Part shown: positions 24,360-37,075 of the stretch, piece by piece | Position numbering within the stretch: the first letter of the stretch is position 1 | Layout: every line of letters begins with the position of its first letter | NCBI GenBank assembly: GCA_014281115.1 | Contig: JACONQ010000008.1 | Coordinates: 2,976,001-3,040,000, forward strand | DNA: 64,000 bases | Reading direction: 5' to 3' | DNA from: Laburnicola sp. R22_1 | Taxonomy: Eukaryota > Ascomycota > Dothideomycetes > Pleosporales > Didymosphaeriaceae | The notes under the pieces: model-generated | Databases searched by the model: none | What the model was told of the DNA's origin: nothing | What the model saw: only the letters and a program-made list of their open reading frames with translations | Position numbers and translations under genes: made by a program

Positions 24360-26512
24360 CCATGACTAATCACCGAATGCACGACCCCACCAAATGCACG
24401 GTTTTGAAAAAATCCACGTAGTTTATCAACGCTCATAACTCCACCAATATTGACGCTATGGAGGCCGCGCTGACAGCAATCGAAAGCTTGCCAGCAGGCA
24501 AAAAGCCTAATTACACCAAAATTGCCAAATTATTTGGCGTTAAGCGATCAACTTTATCGCGGCGCGCGCGGGATTAATAAAAGCCACATAGAGAGGGCAA
24601 ATAAGCAGAAATTTCTTAACACCACACAAGAAAAAGAGCTTGTAAACTACATATATAAGCTTAACAAGAGAGGCCTGCCTCCTACAAAGCAAATAATCCA
24701 AAATTTTGCAACAGAAATAGCCAGAAAAGAGCCAGGCAAAAACTAGGTTAAGCGAGCAGGCAAAAACTAGGTTAAGCGCTTTATTGCCCGCAACAATATT
24801 AAGCTCATATTGCGATGGACTACTGGTATCGACGCCTGTCGCCACCGCGCTGATTCTGCTACTAAATACGCCTTATACTTTAAGCTTTTAGGCGACAAAA
24901 TAACCTAGTACGATATCGACAGTCGCCATATGTACAATATGGATGAAAAAGGGTTCCTTATTGGAGTGCTTACTAAGATGAAAAGAGTGTTCTCGCGGCA
25001 GCTGTATAAGCAGGGCCCTCACAAGCAAATGCTCTAGGACGGCAATAGAGAGTAGGTAATAACAATTGCCTGTATTTGCGCCAATAGCACCTCGCTAACG
25101 TCAGCCTTAATTTATTAAGCTACTACAGGCAATATACAAGACTTATAGCTTTAAGATTTTGATCCGCAACACCACAAGGCCTTTTTTGCGAGCTCATTAA
25201 GTAGGTAAACTAACAATAAGATTGGTTTAGCGTGGCTCAAACAAGTATTTAATCGCGAGACCAAGGAGAAAGCTCGTAGGGAGTACCAACTACTCATACT
25301 TAATGGGCATAGGTCTCATATTACTATGCAATTTATTACGTACTGCGACAATAACAAAATACTCCTTACAACCTTCCCACCACACGCTACCCACACTCTC
25401 CAGCCTCTTAATGTGGCGATGTTCAAGCCTCTAAGTACGGCGTATACAAGAGAGCTCTCAGAGTTTATGTACAACTGCCAGGGCCTCTCAGCAATCACCA
25501 AACGCGACTTTTATCAACTCTTCAACGCCTCCTGGCAAAGGGCCTTTTAAGAAACAATAATACTCAAAGCTTTTAAGTGTACTGGGTTGTCACCTTATAA
25601 CCTAAACACTATACTTAAGAAGTTTATCGCAGAGCACGAGAGCCCTCCCTTAAGTTGGAGTAGCTCGTTAAACCTCTCTAATTCTGATTGGCGTAAAGTA
25701 CGGCAAATACTAAAGGACATTGTTGCGGAGGACCACGCTAAGGAGCGTAAACAGCTGTCGCAAAGTTATTACAAGCTTGAGATCAAATACAGGATCCTTT
25801 AACACTAATACAATAGGCTTAAGCAAGCTTTTATTAACAAGAAGAGGCGCTGTTAACGTGGCAAGCCTCTCCTACTTAATAAACCTAATAATTGGCATAG
25901 CGGCGCCGTATTTTACTCACCTAGCAAAGTTCAGAGGGCCCATAAGAGGCAGGAGCAAATTGAGACTGATAAAAAGCTTCAACAACAACAACTCTTAGAG
26001 GCTCAACACCAAAGGCTTCTTAAAAAGCAGGAGAAACAAGCTCTTAAAGAGGAGAGAGCTCGCGTACGTTTGGCGGCGCGAGAACTGAAGGCGCAAGCAA
26101 AAGAGGCCAAGGCTGCTGAGCGAGCTGAAAAGCTACTCCAAAAGCAGCTCGAAAAGCAACTCAAAGGCGATATACAATTGTCTAAAAAGGGTAATCAACA
26201 GAGCCTCAACCCTTATACACCAAAAAAACAAGCTCTTAAGAGACCTAAGGCTACTATTGTTGATCAAGAGCCCACTGGAGAGAGGGTGCCCTCACCCGCC
26301 AGAGCCACGCGCACCCGTACTGTACAGCTCCCACAGCGTTATCGCAAGTAATTTATCATTGCGCAATGGTTTTACATGCTCCTACGAGTGCTACTGCAAA
26401 AAATCTAGTGATTTTACTATATATTTGGCGTTGTATAGGTTTTGGAGTGTTGCCCTTAGTGGCGGCAAAAACGTGCATTTGGTGGGTTCGTGCATTTGGT
26501 GGTAAAATATGG
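24360..26512 (+). mobile_element. Fot1/pogo-type DNA transposon, copy A, mutated
   Basis: The 2153-bp element is flanked by TA (24358-24359 and 26513-26514). The ends are inverted. Left reads CCATGACTAATCACCGAATGCACG followed by a second CCACCAAATGCACG; the right end reads ACCACCAAATGCACG twice in the opposite direction. It is closely related along its whole length to the element at 59994-62121, lies in opposite orientation, and has almost the same length, but carries a different terminal binding word. Mutations are mostly C-to-T or G-to-A. Confidence 0.87.
24458..26351 (+). pseudogene. Fot1-like transposase pseudogene (copy A)
   Basis: The reading starts at MEAALTAIESLPAGKK, a psq-type helix-turn-helix (YTKIAKLFGVKRSTLSRRA). 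It continues through a CENP-B-type region to a DDE core: YNMDEKGF, LILNGHRSH and HTLQPLNVAMF. The second and third catalytic Asp are mutated to Asn. A Lys/Glu/Gln-rich coiled-coil tail ends in LPQRYRK. It is broken by a frameshift near 24575-24590, many in-frame TAA/TAG codons, and a 24-bp in-frame tandem duplication at about 24738-24785. Copy B at 60155-62023 is colinear and much better preserved. Confidence 0.88.
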
Positions 26513-27223
26513 TATAGCCACTCAGCCACACAGCCACAAATATAGCGTTAGTAGCAATAGATTACAGCTAAGCTGCTTTAAGCTAGGTGTGCAAGGCGTC
26601 CTTATCTAGCACTTCTAGCAGGCAGTCTTATATTTAGCACAGACGTATAATAACCTCTTAAGCTCCAGCGCAGTGCTTAGGATAGGATAGTAATATAATT
26701 AGCTATACGTTAATAAGTTTTTAATAAGATGTATAAGCTTTTAATACATTTACTACTAGCTAAAGCGAGGCGGCCACACAACGCTTATAGCAAATTGTCG
26801 TATTATACAGTAAGCTAAACCTATTCCTAAAAGATGTTAAGAGAGAATAGGCGTTACAGCTTAGGGCTACTATTCCAAGAATATCTCTTCTTATAACCTG
26901 TTGTTAAGTGTGTTAAGTGGGGGAGTGTCTGTGGCGTCCCGTCACGCAGGGACGGACGTTAAGGAGGAACTATTTTAATGACAGCTGTCGCGCCGTACGT
27001 AGGTCATATATCTGCTAGCTCGAAAAGATAGGGATTGCACTGCATTCTTTAGCACACCCACTGCTTTCCCTCACAGCGTTATACCGTGTACCTATAGTGC
27101 GCGAAGTCTTCTTGATCATGATAGGGATTAATTTTTTGGCTTTTCGACACAAGCAAAAAGCGCACAGTACGTACCAAAGCCACAAAAACCAACTCCAAAG
27201 TCGAGACCTAATCCATCCAGAAC
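26513..27223. other. Intergenic; possible retrotransposon 3'-end fragment
   Basis: TA-rich sequence to about 26930 ends in a purine tract (AAGTGGGGGAGTG) directly followed by TGTCTGTGGCGTCCCGTC. This resembles a polypurine tract and LTR start, but no matching LTR or internal domain is visible. From about 27000 the composition returns to normal. No gene seen. Confidence 0.3.
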
Positions 27224-27805
27224 TCAGCAGTGGAGCATAACATCTCCAGCGCTACCAGTGCCTGAGTCCTTTCGACCCTCCCCACCCTCTGCAGTCTCAA
27301 CCTCCCCATCCCCCTCCCCCTCACCACCCTTAACAACAACACCCACCTCCCCTCTCCCCACTCCACCCCTAACAAACCTCCCCCTCCGCCTCAACACCCC
27401 AGCCCCCATCCCACCCCCACCCTTCCTCCCACTAACAACAAACCCCCCCACCTCACTCTCACACAAAACTCCAACCCGTCCAGGCCCCTCCCTAACTCTA
27501 ACAACCTCCTCCGCAAACGGAGACACGAGTTGCAGCGTACTCAGCGCAGCAGGGAGCGGTGCTACTAGGTTAGACGGCGGGGGTACGGGTACGTCGCGTG
27601 GATGGGGTGGGGGGACGAAGAGGTGGCCTGAGGGGGTGCGGCGGAGGGGTTGGTGTGGGTGGGGGTGTGGATGTGGATGTAGGGGCATGGGTACGAGGTT
27701 GTTGTTGTTGGCCAAGTCGAGGACTTGTACATCAACCTGGCCAAGGAGGTTTGGTGCGTGTGCGTGTGCGTGTGCGTTTTTGTCTTTGGTGTGTGGGGTG
27801 GCCAT
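27224..27805 (-). CDS. Hypothetical His/Pro-rich protein
   Basis: The 193-aa frame starts MATPHTKDKN. It has a His-Ala run (HAHAHAHAP), a segment LLGQVDVQVLDLANNN, a (HP)n run (residues about 52-60), a PPPHPRDVPVPPPS proline-rich stretch, and a more ordered centre (STLQLVSPFAEEVVRVREG, VGVLCESEVGGFVVSGRKG). The tail is Gly/Arg/Glu-rich. The frame is open upstream to 28102, but those 99 codons are a hydrophobic, non-conserved-looking stretch, so the inner ATG at 27805 was chosen. The opposite strand is also open (Pro/Ser/Thr-rich) because of skewed composition, so strand assignment is not certain. No known domain is recognised. Confidence 0.42.
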   Translation of the reverse strand: MATPHTKDKNAHAHAHAPNLLGQVDVQVLDLANNNNLVPMPLHPHPHPHPHQPLRRTPSGHLFVPPPHPRDVPVPPPSNLVAPLPAALSTLQLVSPFAEEVVRVREGPGRVGVLCESEVGGFVVSGRKGGGGMGAGVLRRRGRFVRGGVGRGEVGVVVKGGEGEGDGEVETAEGGEGRKDSGTGSAGDVMLHC

Positions 27806-28318
27806 GTTTCGAGTGAAGGTATATCCGTGTGTTAAATGAAGATGCGCGTGTATAAGTAAAAAAATAGCGGATGAGATAGGAACAATAAATAGAAAGCAGA
27901 ACAGAGCAACAACACACCACAGCCAGAATATAAGAAAGATGTACCCGCAAGCCAGAAAGTTGCATAATGTAACAACAGCATTGTAAGGAAAGCGTGATGA
28001 GCGAGCGCCATGTTCACAATAACGACAAGCGAAGAACAATGTGTGACAAAGAAAAGCAGTGAGACAATTCATGGTGCCGCGTAGCAAATACTGCCGCTTC
28101 ACTTCCTAGAAACGCTATGCAACAAAACTACGTACACGGTCTTCCTTCCTTCATCAGCAGGCGCCGTAGACAAGAACCAAAATCTAGGAAAGAAACCGGG
28201 TCACTCGTATCATCATGAGAGTGAAAACACCCAAAACGCCTGCCATGTGTCTATTCCACGGACTGCTATTGTCGGATTACTGACAGATTATAAAGCAGGT
28301 CCAAGTGTTCGATATAAC

Positions 28319-29689
28319 CTAAGGCCTTCTTGGGAGACCGGCACGCCCAGCCGTGGATCGTCTCGTGGGCTGCGCTGCCTCTTCGCTCTCCGAGGCGTCG
28401 TCTCCGTTTACTTCATCGCTCATCGGCTCGGAAGCCTCATCCCCAGTATCATCATCCGTCTCTTCTGCTTCATCGTCGATGAGATCCTCCGAGTCCTCGC
28501 TTCCTTCCTCAGAAGCTTCATCCACTTCCATCGTGGTCGGCATTTCGTCCACAGAGCTCTCACCCTCATCGTCCGAGTCCCGCCGTAACCGCTTCCGCGA
28601 ATCTAGCATGGCGGCGCCAATGTCCTCTTCTCCGTCCTCGTCCGACGATGCATCTTCTTCGCCTTCCACGTATATGACCGCCTCGTCCATGTCGTCCCTG
28701 GCCGCTCTTTCCTGGTTTCGTCTGCGAAGCTCGAGCTGCGTCTGTAGCATGTCTAGTCTGCCCTTCAGAGATAATAGTGGTTGTAGTCCGCTCGCACGCT
28801 CTTTGAGTACCTTGTTCAGAGCCGCCAACTGTTTCACTAGGTGCGGCTGCGTCGCGAGGTATCCTCCGTGTGCCGAAAGTGACCACTGGATATAGACCAT
28901 CAATAGGCCTGGTCTCGCTGGTTTTCGGTGTAGCCGTTCGGCGAGCTTCTGCAGGAGAGTACCGACAAGGGGGGAGGGAAGACGTTCGATGGTCGCATAT
29001 ATGGTGTCGACGTCGTTTACGCGCAGACATGAGTTGAGGAGCTCCTGGTCGTTGGTTCGCAGGGCTTGAGTAAGGACAGTGCCGAGCGAGGTGGCAGACG
29101 GCGCGGCCAAAGGTCGTCTGATGGAGGCCGTCGCAAGCTCTCGCGACGCTGCATCGGCGCCCACAAAGGCCGACTCGACATCGACGACGCGCGACTCTCG
29201 CACAGGTGCTGACTCTGGGTCTTGCTCGTGCAGTCGTTCGCCAAAAGACAGCTCCTCGGGCGCCGGGGTGCCGTCCTCGATGGGCTGGTCGTCGCCGTCG
29301 CCGGTGCGCGCATTGGCTCCAGCAGCGTCCTGGGCGCCTGCCGTAGCATCGTCGTCGTCGGAGCTAGAGTAGTCGCTCTCTTCCTCGCCGCTGCTGATTT
29401 CGATGACTTCCTGCGCGTCCTCCATGTCGACATCACCATGACCGGCGTGGCCTCCGGTTACGACAGCCGTAGCTTCCTCGACCCGGTCCTTCGGCGAGTT
29501 CCTGACGCCATTCATCTTTGCGGCCACGGGCGCCTTCCGGGCTGGGCCGCCGTTGAGCAGCGCTTGGAGGCCGCCCGGCTGCGACTGCGGTTGCGACAGC
29601 TTCGTCTTCTTTGCGGGCGGCAGCGCATGGCGGGCTGCGTTGGGGCCCTTGGCGTGGCCGCGGGGGCGCGAGGCTACAGCAGCAGGCAT
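28319..29689 (-). CDS. Utp12-domain ribosome-biogenesis protein (Utp5/WDR43-like)
   Basis: A 456-aa nucleolar-type protein. The N-terminus is basic and Pro/Gln-rich. It is followed by an acidic Ser stretch (EISSGEEESDYSSSDDDD), then a helical domain at about residues 200-315 (LGTVLTQALRTNDQELLNSCL..., LLQKLAERLHRKP..., YIQWSLSAHGGYL, LKGRLDMLQTQLELRRR). This matches the Utp12 domain of U3 snoRNP / small-subunit processome proteins. The C-terminal 130 residues are highly acidic and end in a small basic Arg-rich tail. Yeast Utp5 and human WDR43 also carry WD40 repeats, which are absent here. This is either a reduced fungal form or a separate Utp12-domain protein. The start was placed at 29689 because the 111 codons upstream look like promoter DNA. 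Divergent from bdf1 across a shared 1.24-kb promoter. Confidence 0.78.
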   Translation of the reverse strand: MPAAVASRPRGHAKGPNAARHALPPAKKTKLSQPQSQPGGLQALLNGGPARKAPVAAKMNGVRNSPKDRVEEATAVVTGGHAGHGDVDMEDAQEVIEISSGEEESDYSSSDDDDATAGAQDAAGANARTGDGDDQPIEDGTPAPEELSFGERLHEQDPESAPVRESRVVDVESAFVGADAASRELATASIRRPLAAPSATSLGTVLTQALRTNDQELLNSCLRVNDVDTIYATIERLPSPLVGTLLQKLAERLHRKPARPGLLMVYIQWSLSAHGGYLATQPHLVKQLAALNKVLKERASGLQPLLSLKGRLDMLQTQLELRRRNQERAARDDMDEAVIYVEGEEDASSDEDGEEDIGAAMLDSRKRLRRDSDDEGESSVDEMPTTMEVDEASEEGSEDSEDLIDDEAEETDDDTGDEASEPMSDEVNGDDASESEEAAQPTRRSTAGRAGLPRRP

Positions 29690-30932
29690 GCTGGCGGGCG
29701 CATGCAGTGGTGAGCAGGCGCAGGTGCAGAGCAGGCGGCGGGACGGGGTGCACAGTGATGGAGCTGGAGCCTGAAGGGCGCGCAAAAAGAGTGGTTGGTG
29801 AGCCCAACGGAGGCAGAAAAAATCAAAAGTTTCCTGTGGAGAAGCGCACGGGCCGCGGCAGGGGAGGCAATCGCGCCCTCCCAGAGTTTGATTTTTTTTT
29901 GGCTGCTCAGCACTCACCGCTACCTCGGGCGGGTGCAGCAGCGGCGGCGGCACACGCACAGCAGCGTGCAGCGCAGCAGCGAGGGCGCGGCGGGCGGCGG
30001 GTGCGGTGCAGGGCGCGGGCACGTGACGGCGGCTCCTCCAGGGCTGCTAGTGTCGCATTTTCAGGGGCGCCCGCTTGGCCAAGAATCGGCGTGTCGGGGA
30101 GAATAAATGGAAGGCGCATCCCGCACCTCTCTTGTGAACTTGTTGCCCTTTTCCCGATCCGCTCCCTATCCGCCGCCTGCTCCGAAGCAGCCCGCCCACG
30201 ACTCACGACTCGCTCATCCGCCCGCATCTCATTCGCCCCCACCGCAGGCCCAGAACCCAGGCCCAGCTCGCGACCCGGCTGCGAGCGCACATTGCAGCCG
30301 GCCACCGCTCCCGCGACACTTCTGCTTCTGCCGCCTGCGATACATCCATCGTGCGCGCGCCTGCCCGTGTGCCTCGCTGCTGGTCGCTGGTCGCGCCTGC
30401 CCGATCGCTGCGTCCGTGCGCATCGTCGCCGTCGGGTCGCAATCTGCTGCTGCTGTTGTCGCGCTGCGTCCGGAGCCTGGCGCATATGCAGCCGGCCTTT
30501 CTTTGAGCCACACTGCATCCCTACGCGCCCTCAGCCTACCACAACAGACGCGTCGCCGCCGCGCCATACACCTTTGACTAATCTCCGCCCCCTCCCTGTG
30601 GCCACATCTGCCAGCTCGCAGCCCCGCTGCAAAGGGTACGTCACGTGCCCCGCTTCTGTTTCGGCGCCGCACCATATATAGCTGTCGCGTCCCTCCAGTT
30701 TGTCATCTCGCAAACACGCAGAGCCCTGCCCACATCGCCCTCTCACCACCCCACGACGCGCGCGGCAAACCTTGCCTTCGCGATATCGCCACCCTCTTAC
30801 TTGGCCGTGTCGCATGCATTTCTAATCTAGTCGCAGATCTGCACCCTGCGACGGTGTCGTTCTGAGCCGCCCATCGACCGCAATACCTCACCGCTCGACC
30901 GCGCATAACTTGTCTATGGCCCTATGGGAGTA
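29690..30932. promoter_or_regulatory. Shared divergent promoter of the Utp12-domain gene and bdf1
   Basis: This is a GC-rich, CT-tract-rich intergenic region of 1.24 kb. The 12-bp word GGGCACGTGACG occurs at 30017-30028 and in reverse complement at 30639-30650, so each copy faces one flanking gene. A TATA-like CCATATATAG lies at about 30671-30680, on the bdf1 side. Several long frames on both strands are compositional shadows with no domain content. Confidence 0.65.
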
Positions 30933-33630
30933 ATGACATCGCCTGCCCTCGACCACGTTGCTCTGGATCTGAAGGCGACAGCAGTGCCGCTGGCAGACGC
31001 CATGGCCGTGGACACTGAGCCCAACGGGTGAGTGCGCCTTCTCCCTTCACTCTCACCGCGCCATCTCTTTGCTTCTTTCGCCTTCCCGCGCCTCGCCTTC
31101 GTGTGCTAATACCGTTTTTAGTGTCCACGATGTTCACCTCGACCTCGACACCAAACCCGTTCCCTCCGTCAACGGCAACCACTCCGCGGACAGCGCGCCT
31201 GCACTCAACCCGACCACAAACGTATCCAGCGGCATTGACGGCGTCTCTCAATTCCTGCCTGATAGCCAAACAGACAACAATTCCTTGTTCGGTGAATCGG
31301 AAATGCCATCGGTTACGGACGCGGTAGAAGCGCCCATTTCCGATGTACGCGACGAAGCCGCACCGGACGCAAGCGATTCCTTCCAGCCTTCGGGTGAGAG
31401 CACGCAAAAGGTTCCCGAGACACAGCCAGCACCATCAGAAGAGTCTCTGGGTGGACCTGTACAGTTGGATGCGATGGACGTCAGTCAGGCGCCGGATTCA
31501 ACTGCAGTTTCCACCGATTCGGCCGCACCTCCGACGAAGCCTCTTAACGAACTCACCATCGAAACCCAGCAGACAGCAACACAAGCCCCGCTGACCGGGT
31601 CGCCTGCCCCGCTGGATCAGGAGATGGAGGATGCGCCAATTTCTGGCAAGGTTCGGCCGCGTGAGGATGATTTCGACATGGAAGATGTACCCGAGGCCAA
31701 ACGGACCAAGACCCAAGACGAGGCCGACGAGCCTGCTGAGTTCAAAGTACCCGATTTGCCTGCTCATACCGAACAATCAAACGGTGATGCGCCGGCATCT
31801 GATGCAGCTTCTGCCCAGGGAGCTGTCGTCACCCAAAAAGCTGAAACGTACAAGGAATGGCCATCTACTGATATGACCGAAGCACAGAGGAGATTTCTTC
31901 TTGAGCGCATACGCAATACCAAAAAGATCAAGGTTTCCACGGCTTTCAAAGTTCCTGTTAACCACGAATTATTGAACATTCCCACGTACCCCACAATTGT
32001 GACGAACCCAATGGATTTGGGGACCATGGAGACCAAGCTAAAGAGTGGGGCGTACACACAGGTGGTTGATTTCATGAAGGACTTGGATCAGATTGTTACC
32101 AACAGCGAGCTGTTCAATACACCCAGTCATCCCGTGACCCACGATGCATACAATATGCGAAACTACTTTCTCAAGGGTACGGACAAGTTGCTAAAGGAGG
32201 ATGAAGCACCCAGACCCACAAAACCAGCGAAGAAGCCCACAGTCGCTACTGCGTCAAAGGCAGCCCGCCGTGAGCCTAAGCCAACCCCAACCGCAAAGTC
32301 TCCAACCGCTCCAACGCCGACTGCTGCTTCACCTGCGACCTCTGCCTGGCCCTTGAACTCGGACGGTCTGCCGCTTATTCGACGCGACTCGTCAAGCGCC
32401 AATGACCGTCCGAAGCGCGAGATTCATAGACCACCGTCGAAGGATCTCCCCTACACTACGGCCAAGCCTAGGAAGAAGAAGTATCAACAGGAATTGAAGT
32501 TCTGTGAGAGCGTTGTTACGGAGCTGATGAAGCCCAAGTACGCCAAATTCAATTGGCCCTTTTTGACGGCTGTAGATCCTGTGGCCTTGAACATTCCTTC
32601 CTACCTGAAGATTATCAAGAAGCCCATGGACTTTGGGACCATTGAGAGGAACTTGAAAGCGGGTGCCTACCAGAGCGCCAAGGATTTTCACAATGACGCG
32701 CAGCTTGTCTTCACCAATTGCTACAAGTTCAATCCCGAGGGAGATGAAGTAAACAAGATGGGGAAGCAGCTCCACGAGCTCTTCAACAACTTGTGGAACG
32801 AAAAGGCTGATTGGCTTGCGCAACACGCACCCGAGGCTGAGCCCCAGTCCCCGGGTTCTGGCTATTCGGATGAAGAGGATGAAGAAGAAGAGGAAGATGA
32901 CCCTGCACAGGCTCAATTCCTCGCCATCCAGAAGCAGATTGCAGCCTTGAATGAAACCGCACAGGCGCTGCTTCAGCAACAGCGAAAAGGGGCATCGCCA
33001 AAGGCGAGCACTAAGAAGAAGTCGAAAGCTTCTTCGCACACTAAGCGCAAATCTGTCCCGCTCTCCGTGCCTCCGCCGGCGAAGTCGAGCAAGTCGAAGC
33101 CACGCACAAAGGCCCCAGCACCTTTGAGTTATGCGCAGAAGCAAGAGATCTCTGAAGGAATCAGTACCCTTGGCGACGCTGATATGAGACGTGCCGTCCA
33201 GATCATCAGAAATGGCTGCCCTCATCTGGCCAACACCAATGATGACGAGATGGAACTCGACATGGACGAGATCAACGATGACACTCTGCGGGAGTTGTTC
33301 AGGTTCATCAAGTCCGTCCGAGGTCCAAAAGGGTCGGTGCCAGATGATGATTATGACCCGCCGCGTCCAGCTCAGCTTCCGAGACAAACCACCAGCCGTC
33401 CAAAGAAGAACAAGCCCATGGGCAAGTCTGAACAGGAAGACAGCCTTCGGAGAATCCAAGAGAAGATGCAATCGTTCAATGGTGGGGTAGTGTCGGGGTC
33501 TAGTCAATCCCCACCTGGTAAGTTGTCAGTAAGCTCTGAACATGACGTTGAGACTCACATTTCCCTAGCCAACCATGATGATTCGAGCGATGACGACGAT
33601 GATAGTGCCTCGGAGAGTGAGGAAGAGTAG
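30933..33630 (+). CDS. bdf1: BET-family double bromodomain protein Bdf1
   Basis: Proposed structure: join(30933..31027, 31122..33517, 33569..33630), 850 aa. Bromodomain 1 (about 280-390) has FKVPVNHELLNIPTYPTIVTNPMDLGT and an acetyl-lysine Asn in ELFN. Bromodomain 2 (about 485-597) has FNWPFLTAVDPVALNIPSY, the KKPMDFGTIE loop and the binding Asn in NCYKFN. An acidic linker, a Lys-rich stretch and a NET domain (about 699-767, LSYAQKQEISEGISTLGDADMRRAVQII...) follow. The protein ends in an acidic Ser/Asp tail (SSDDDDDSASESEEE). BET proteins bind acetylated histone H4 and recruit TFIID and SWR1 in the nucleus. Intron 1 has GTGAGT/TTTTAG with branch CTAAT. Intron 2 (51 bp, GTAAGT/CCCTAG) is a multiple of three with no stop, so its retention would only add 17 residues. 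Confidence 0.95.
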
Positions 33631-34908
33631 TCCGCTAGTAGTTGGATTCGCCAGCAATTCTCCACGTGACGCTTCCCGTCACAGACTGACGATGACTCCC
33701 AATCTCTTGCGTGCATGATGGCTTGGTCCCGTTATAGGCATTGGTTTGCTGTATAGGATTCTTCAAAAAAATGGGCGACTTGCTTGGCGTGGGTGTAGTA
33801 TCGTTCACCGGCCCCCCTCTCGCCGGCAATTGGCCAGTTCACCCGGCGGGCATAATTGGAGCGGAGCCGACCCGAGCACACAGTCAACGGTCAGGTTGTG
33901 CTTTGCGATTGCGATTCACCGGTCTGGCGTGCCCCTCTCAAGCCATGGACACATTGCATTCCTTGTACAACATTCCTGATTCCCATCTTTTACATGCATA
34001 GAGGTACCGACTGGCAACGGAATAACGATTTATGATATTTCCTGGGCTTCTGTAGCCACCCGGTCGAAGGAGAAGCTGCACACAGCGAGAGATGGCTGCG
34101 ATGGTGCACGGAAAAATGAGGGATTCGGCTTGATGGGTATGCTGTATGATAGATAGGTGCTTGGGTCGGTAGCGTATCAGTCAGACCAAATAGGAGGTAC
34201 TCGTAGCGATGCTCGTCTTTGTGCGTGTGTGTGTGCGTCGTGTGCTCGTATGGCGTGGCGACGGGAGGATGGTGAGGGCCGTGAGTTGGTCGAGTGTTTC
34301 GGGAACGTGACGACGATAAGTTGAGTATAACCTTGCGTCGATAAGAGGCGTCGCTCGAACGTCGTGTTAGCTGGTGACGATCCGTGAATGAAATTGCGGC
34401 TACCAAGGACGTGGAAACGTTGCGGAGAGAAGTTCTCTTGTGAGGGGTGGCGGGCGGCGTGGCCGTTGTGCCGTTCTCAGAAGCGCTTCCCGAGAAGGAG
34501 CACCGATATGGAGACGCCGCCGTGCGCAAGTCGCCGTTGGGACAGCGCGGGTAGAAACAGCAATAAATCGTGAATGACGGGAGAATAGCTCCTGTTTGCA
34601 GCGTATTGCGACGTAGAGTGAGTGGCCGCTCGCCAGGGCAAAGGAAGACAAGGTGTATGCGGAGCCGGAGTCGAGGTGGAGGGGGGGTGGGTGTGAGTGC
34701 GCCGGCCGGGAGTAAGTGGTCTGTGCCTGAGAGCCTGAGAGCGCCCCCAGCGCCCCAAAGTTCGCCCAGCCCAAAGCTTCGCGAAAAACGGAACCACGAC
34801 GCGCGCGCACTGCCACCACGACCCGATTCGACTTGCCTCCCCATCGCCATTCTAAGACACGACCCGAGCTGTTTCTGAAGCGAGATCGATACATAGCCTG
34901 CGGCAGCC
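33631..34908. other. Intergenic region between bdf1 and rvb1, no gene supported
   Basis: This holds the bdf1 3' flank and rvb1 5' flank. A 378-codon minus-strand frame (33990-35126) overlaps rvb1 exon 1 and has a composition of mixed low-complexity segments without domains. It is judged to be an antisense shadow. A GTGTGTGTGTGCG stretch lies near 34225. Confidence 0.55.
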
Positions 34909-36515
<1,607 letters not shown>

Positions 36516-37075
36516 CCGCTTGTGCGCGTCTTTGTACTATATAGGTTGGCTTGGCGTTGGACGCGAGGGATTGTCCGGAATAGTGAGGATGGATTCTTTG
36601 CTTGCGGGGTCGTGACGGCGTACGTATGGAGCGTACCCGTTACAAAAGAAAAACGATTGTAATTTCGCATTGTGGGACTACTGTGAGATGTGAGATCTTG
36701 CTTGGGGATGGATTTGCCTTGATGTTATTTGTGCAGGTGGTTCTTCGAGTTCGAGACGCACATGGGTGTGTGTGTAATCTCCCACCTCCGCCCGCACTCC
36801 GATTGGTCCAACGGACCGCGGCTTCGGACAAGATCAGTGAGACTTTCATCAGATCAGATTCTCGCCTCCCACTCACTCTCCCACTCATTCTCACACTCAC
36901 ACTCACTCACACACAGTGTCACACACAGTGTCACACACCAACACCAACTTTAACCCGCACAACAACCTCCTAGCCCACCACACTTCCACACAGCGACAGC
37001 GACAGCGCCTACTATCCATCCCATCACCCTCTCCTATCCATCGCACACTCCATATCCACGCCCACCACAAAGACA
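36516..37075. other. Intergenic region with CA/CACT-rich 5' leader
   Basis: This is the rvb1 3' flank followed by the promoter and leader of the SDHAF4 gene. Repeats such as CACTCACTC and two CACACAGTGTCA units lie at about 36890-36935. No gene seen. Confidence 0.6.

Noticed and set aside
27258..27839. 193-aa Pro/Ser/Thr-rich frame on the + strand
   Set aside because: It is antisense to the His/Pro-rich minus-strand frame and is almost pure low complexity. The minus frame has more ordered segments. The choice remains tentative.
29611..30681. 356-aa + frame and overlapping minus frames (203, 148, 102 aa) in the divergent promoter
   Set aside because: GC-rich composition keeps several frames open at once. 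There are no domains and no start context.
32392..33507. 371-aa minus-strand frame
   Set aside because: It is antisense to the bromodomain 2 and NET coding region of bdf1, a codon-bias shadow.
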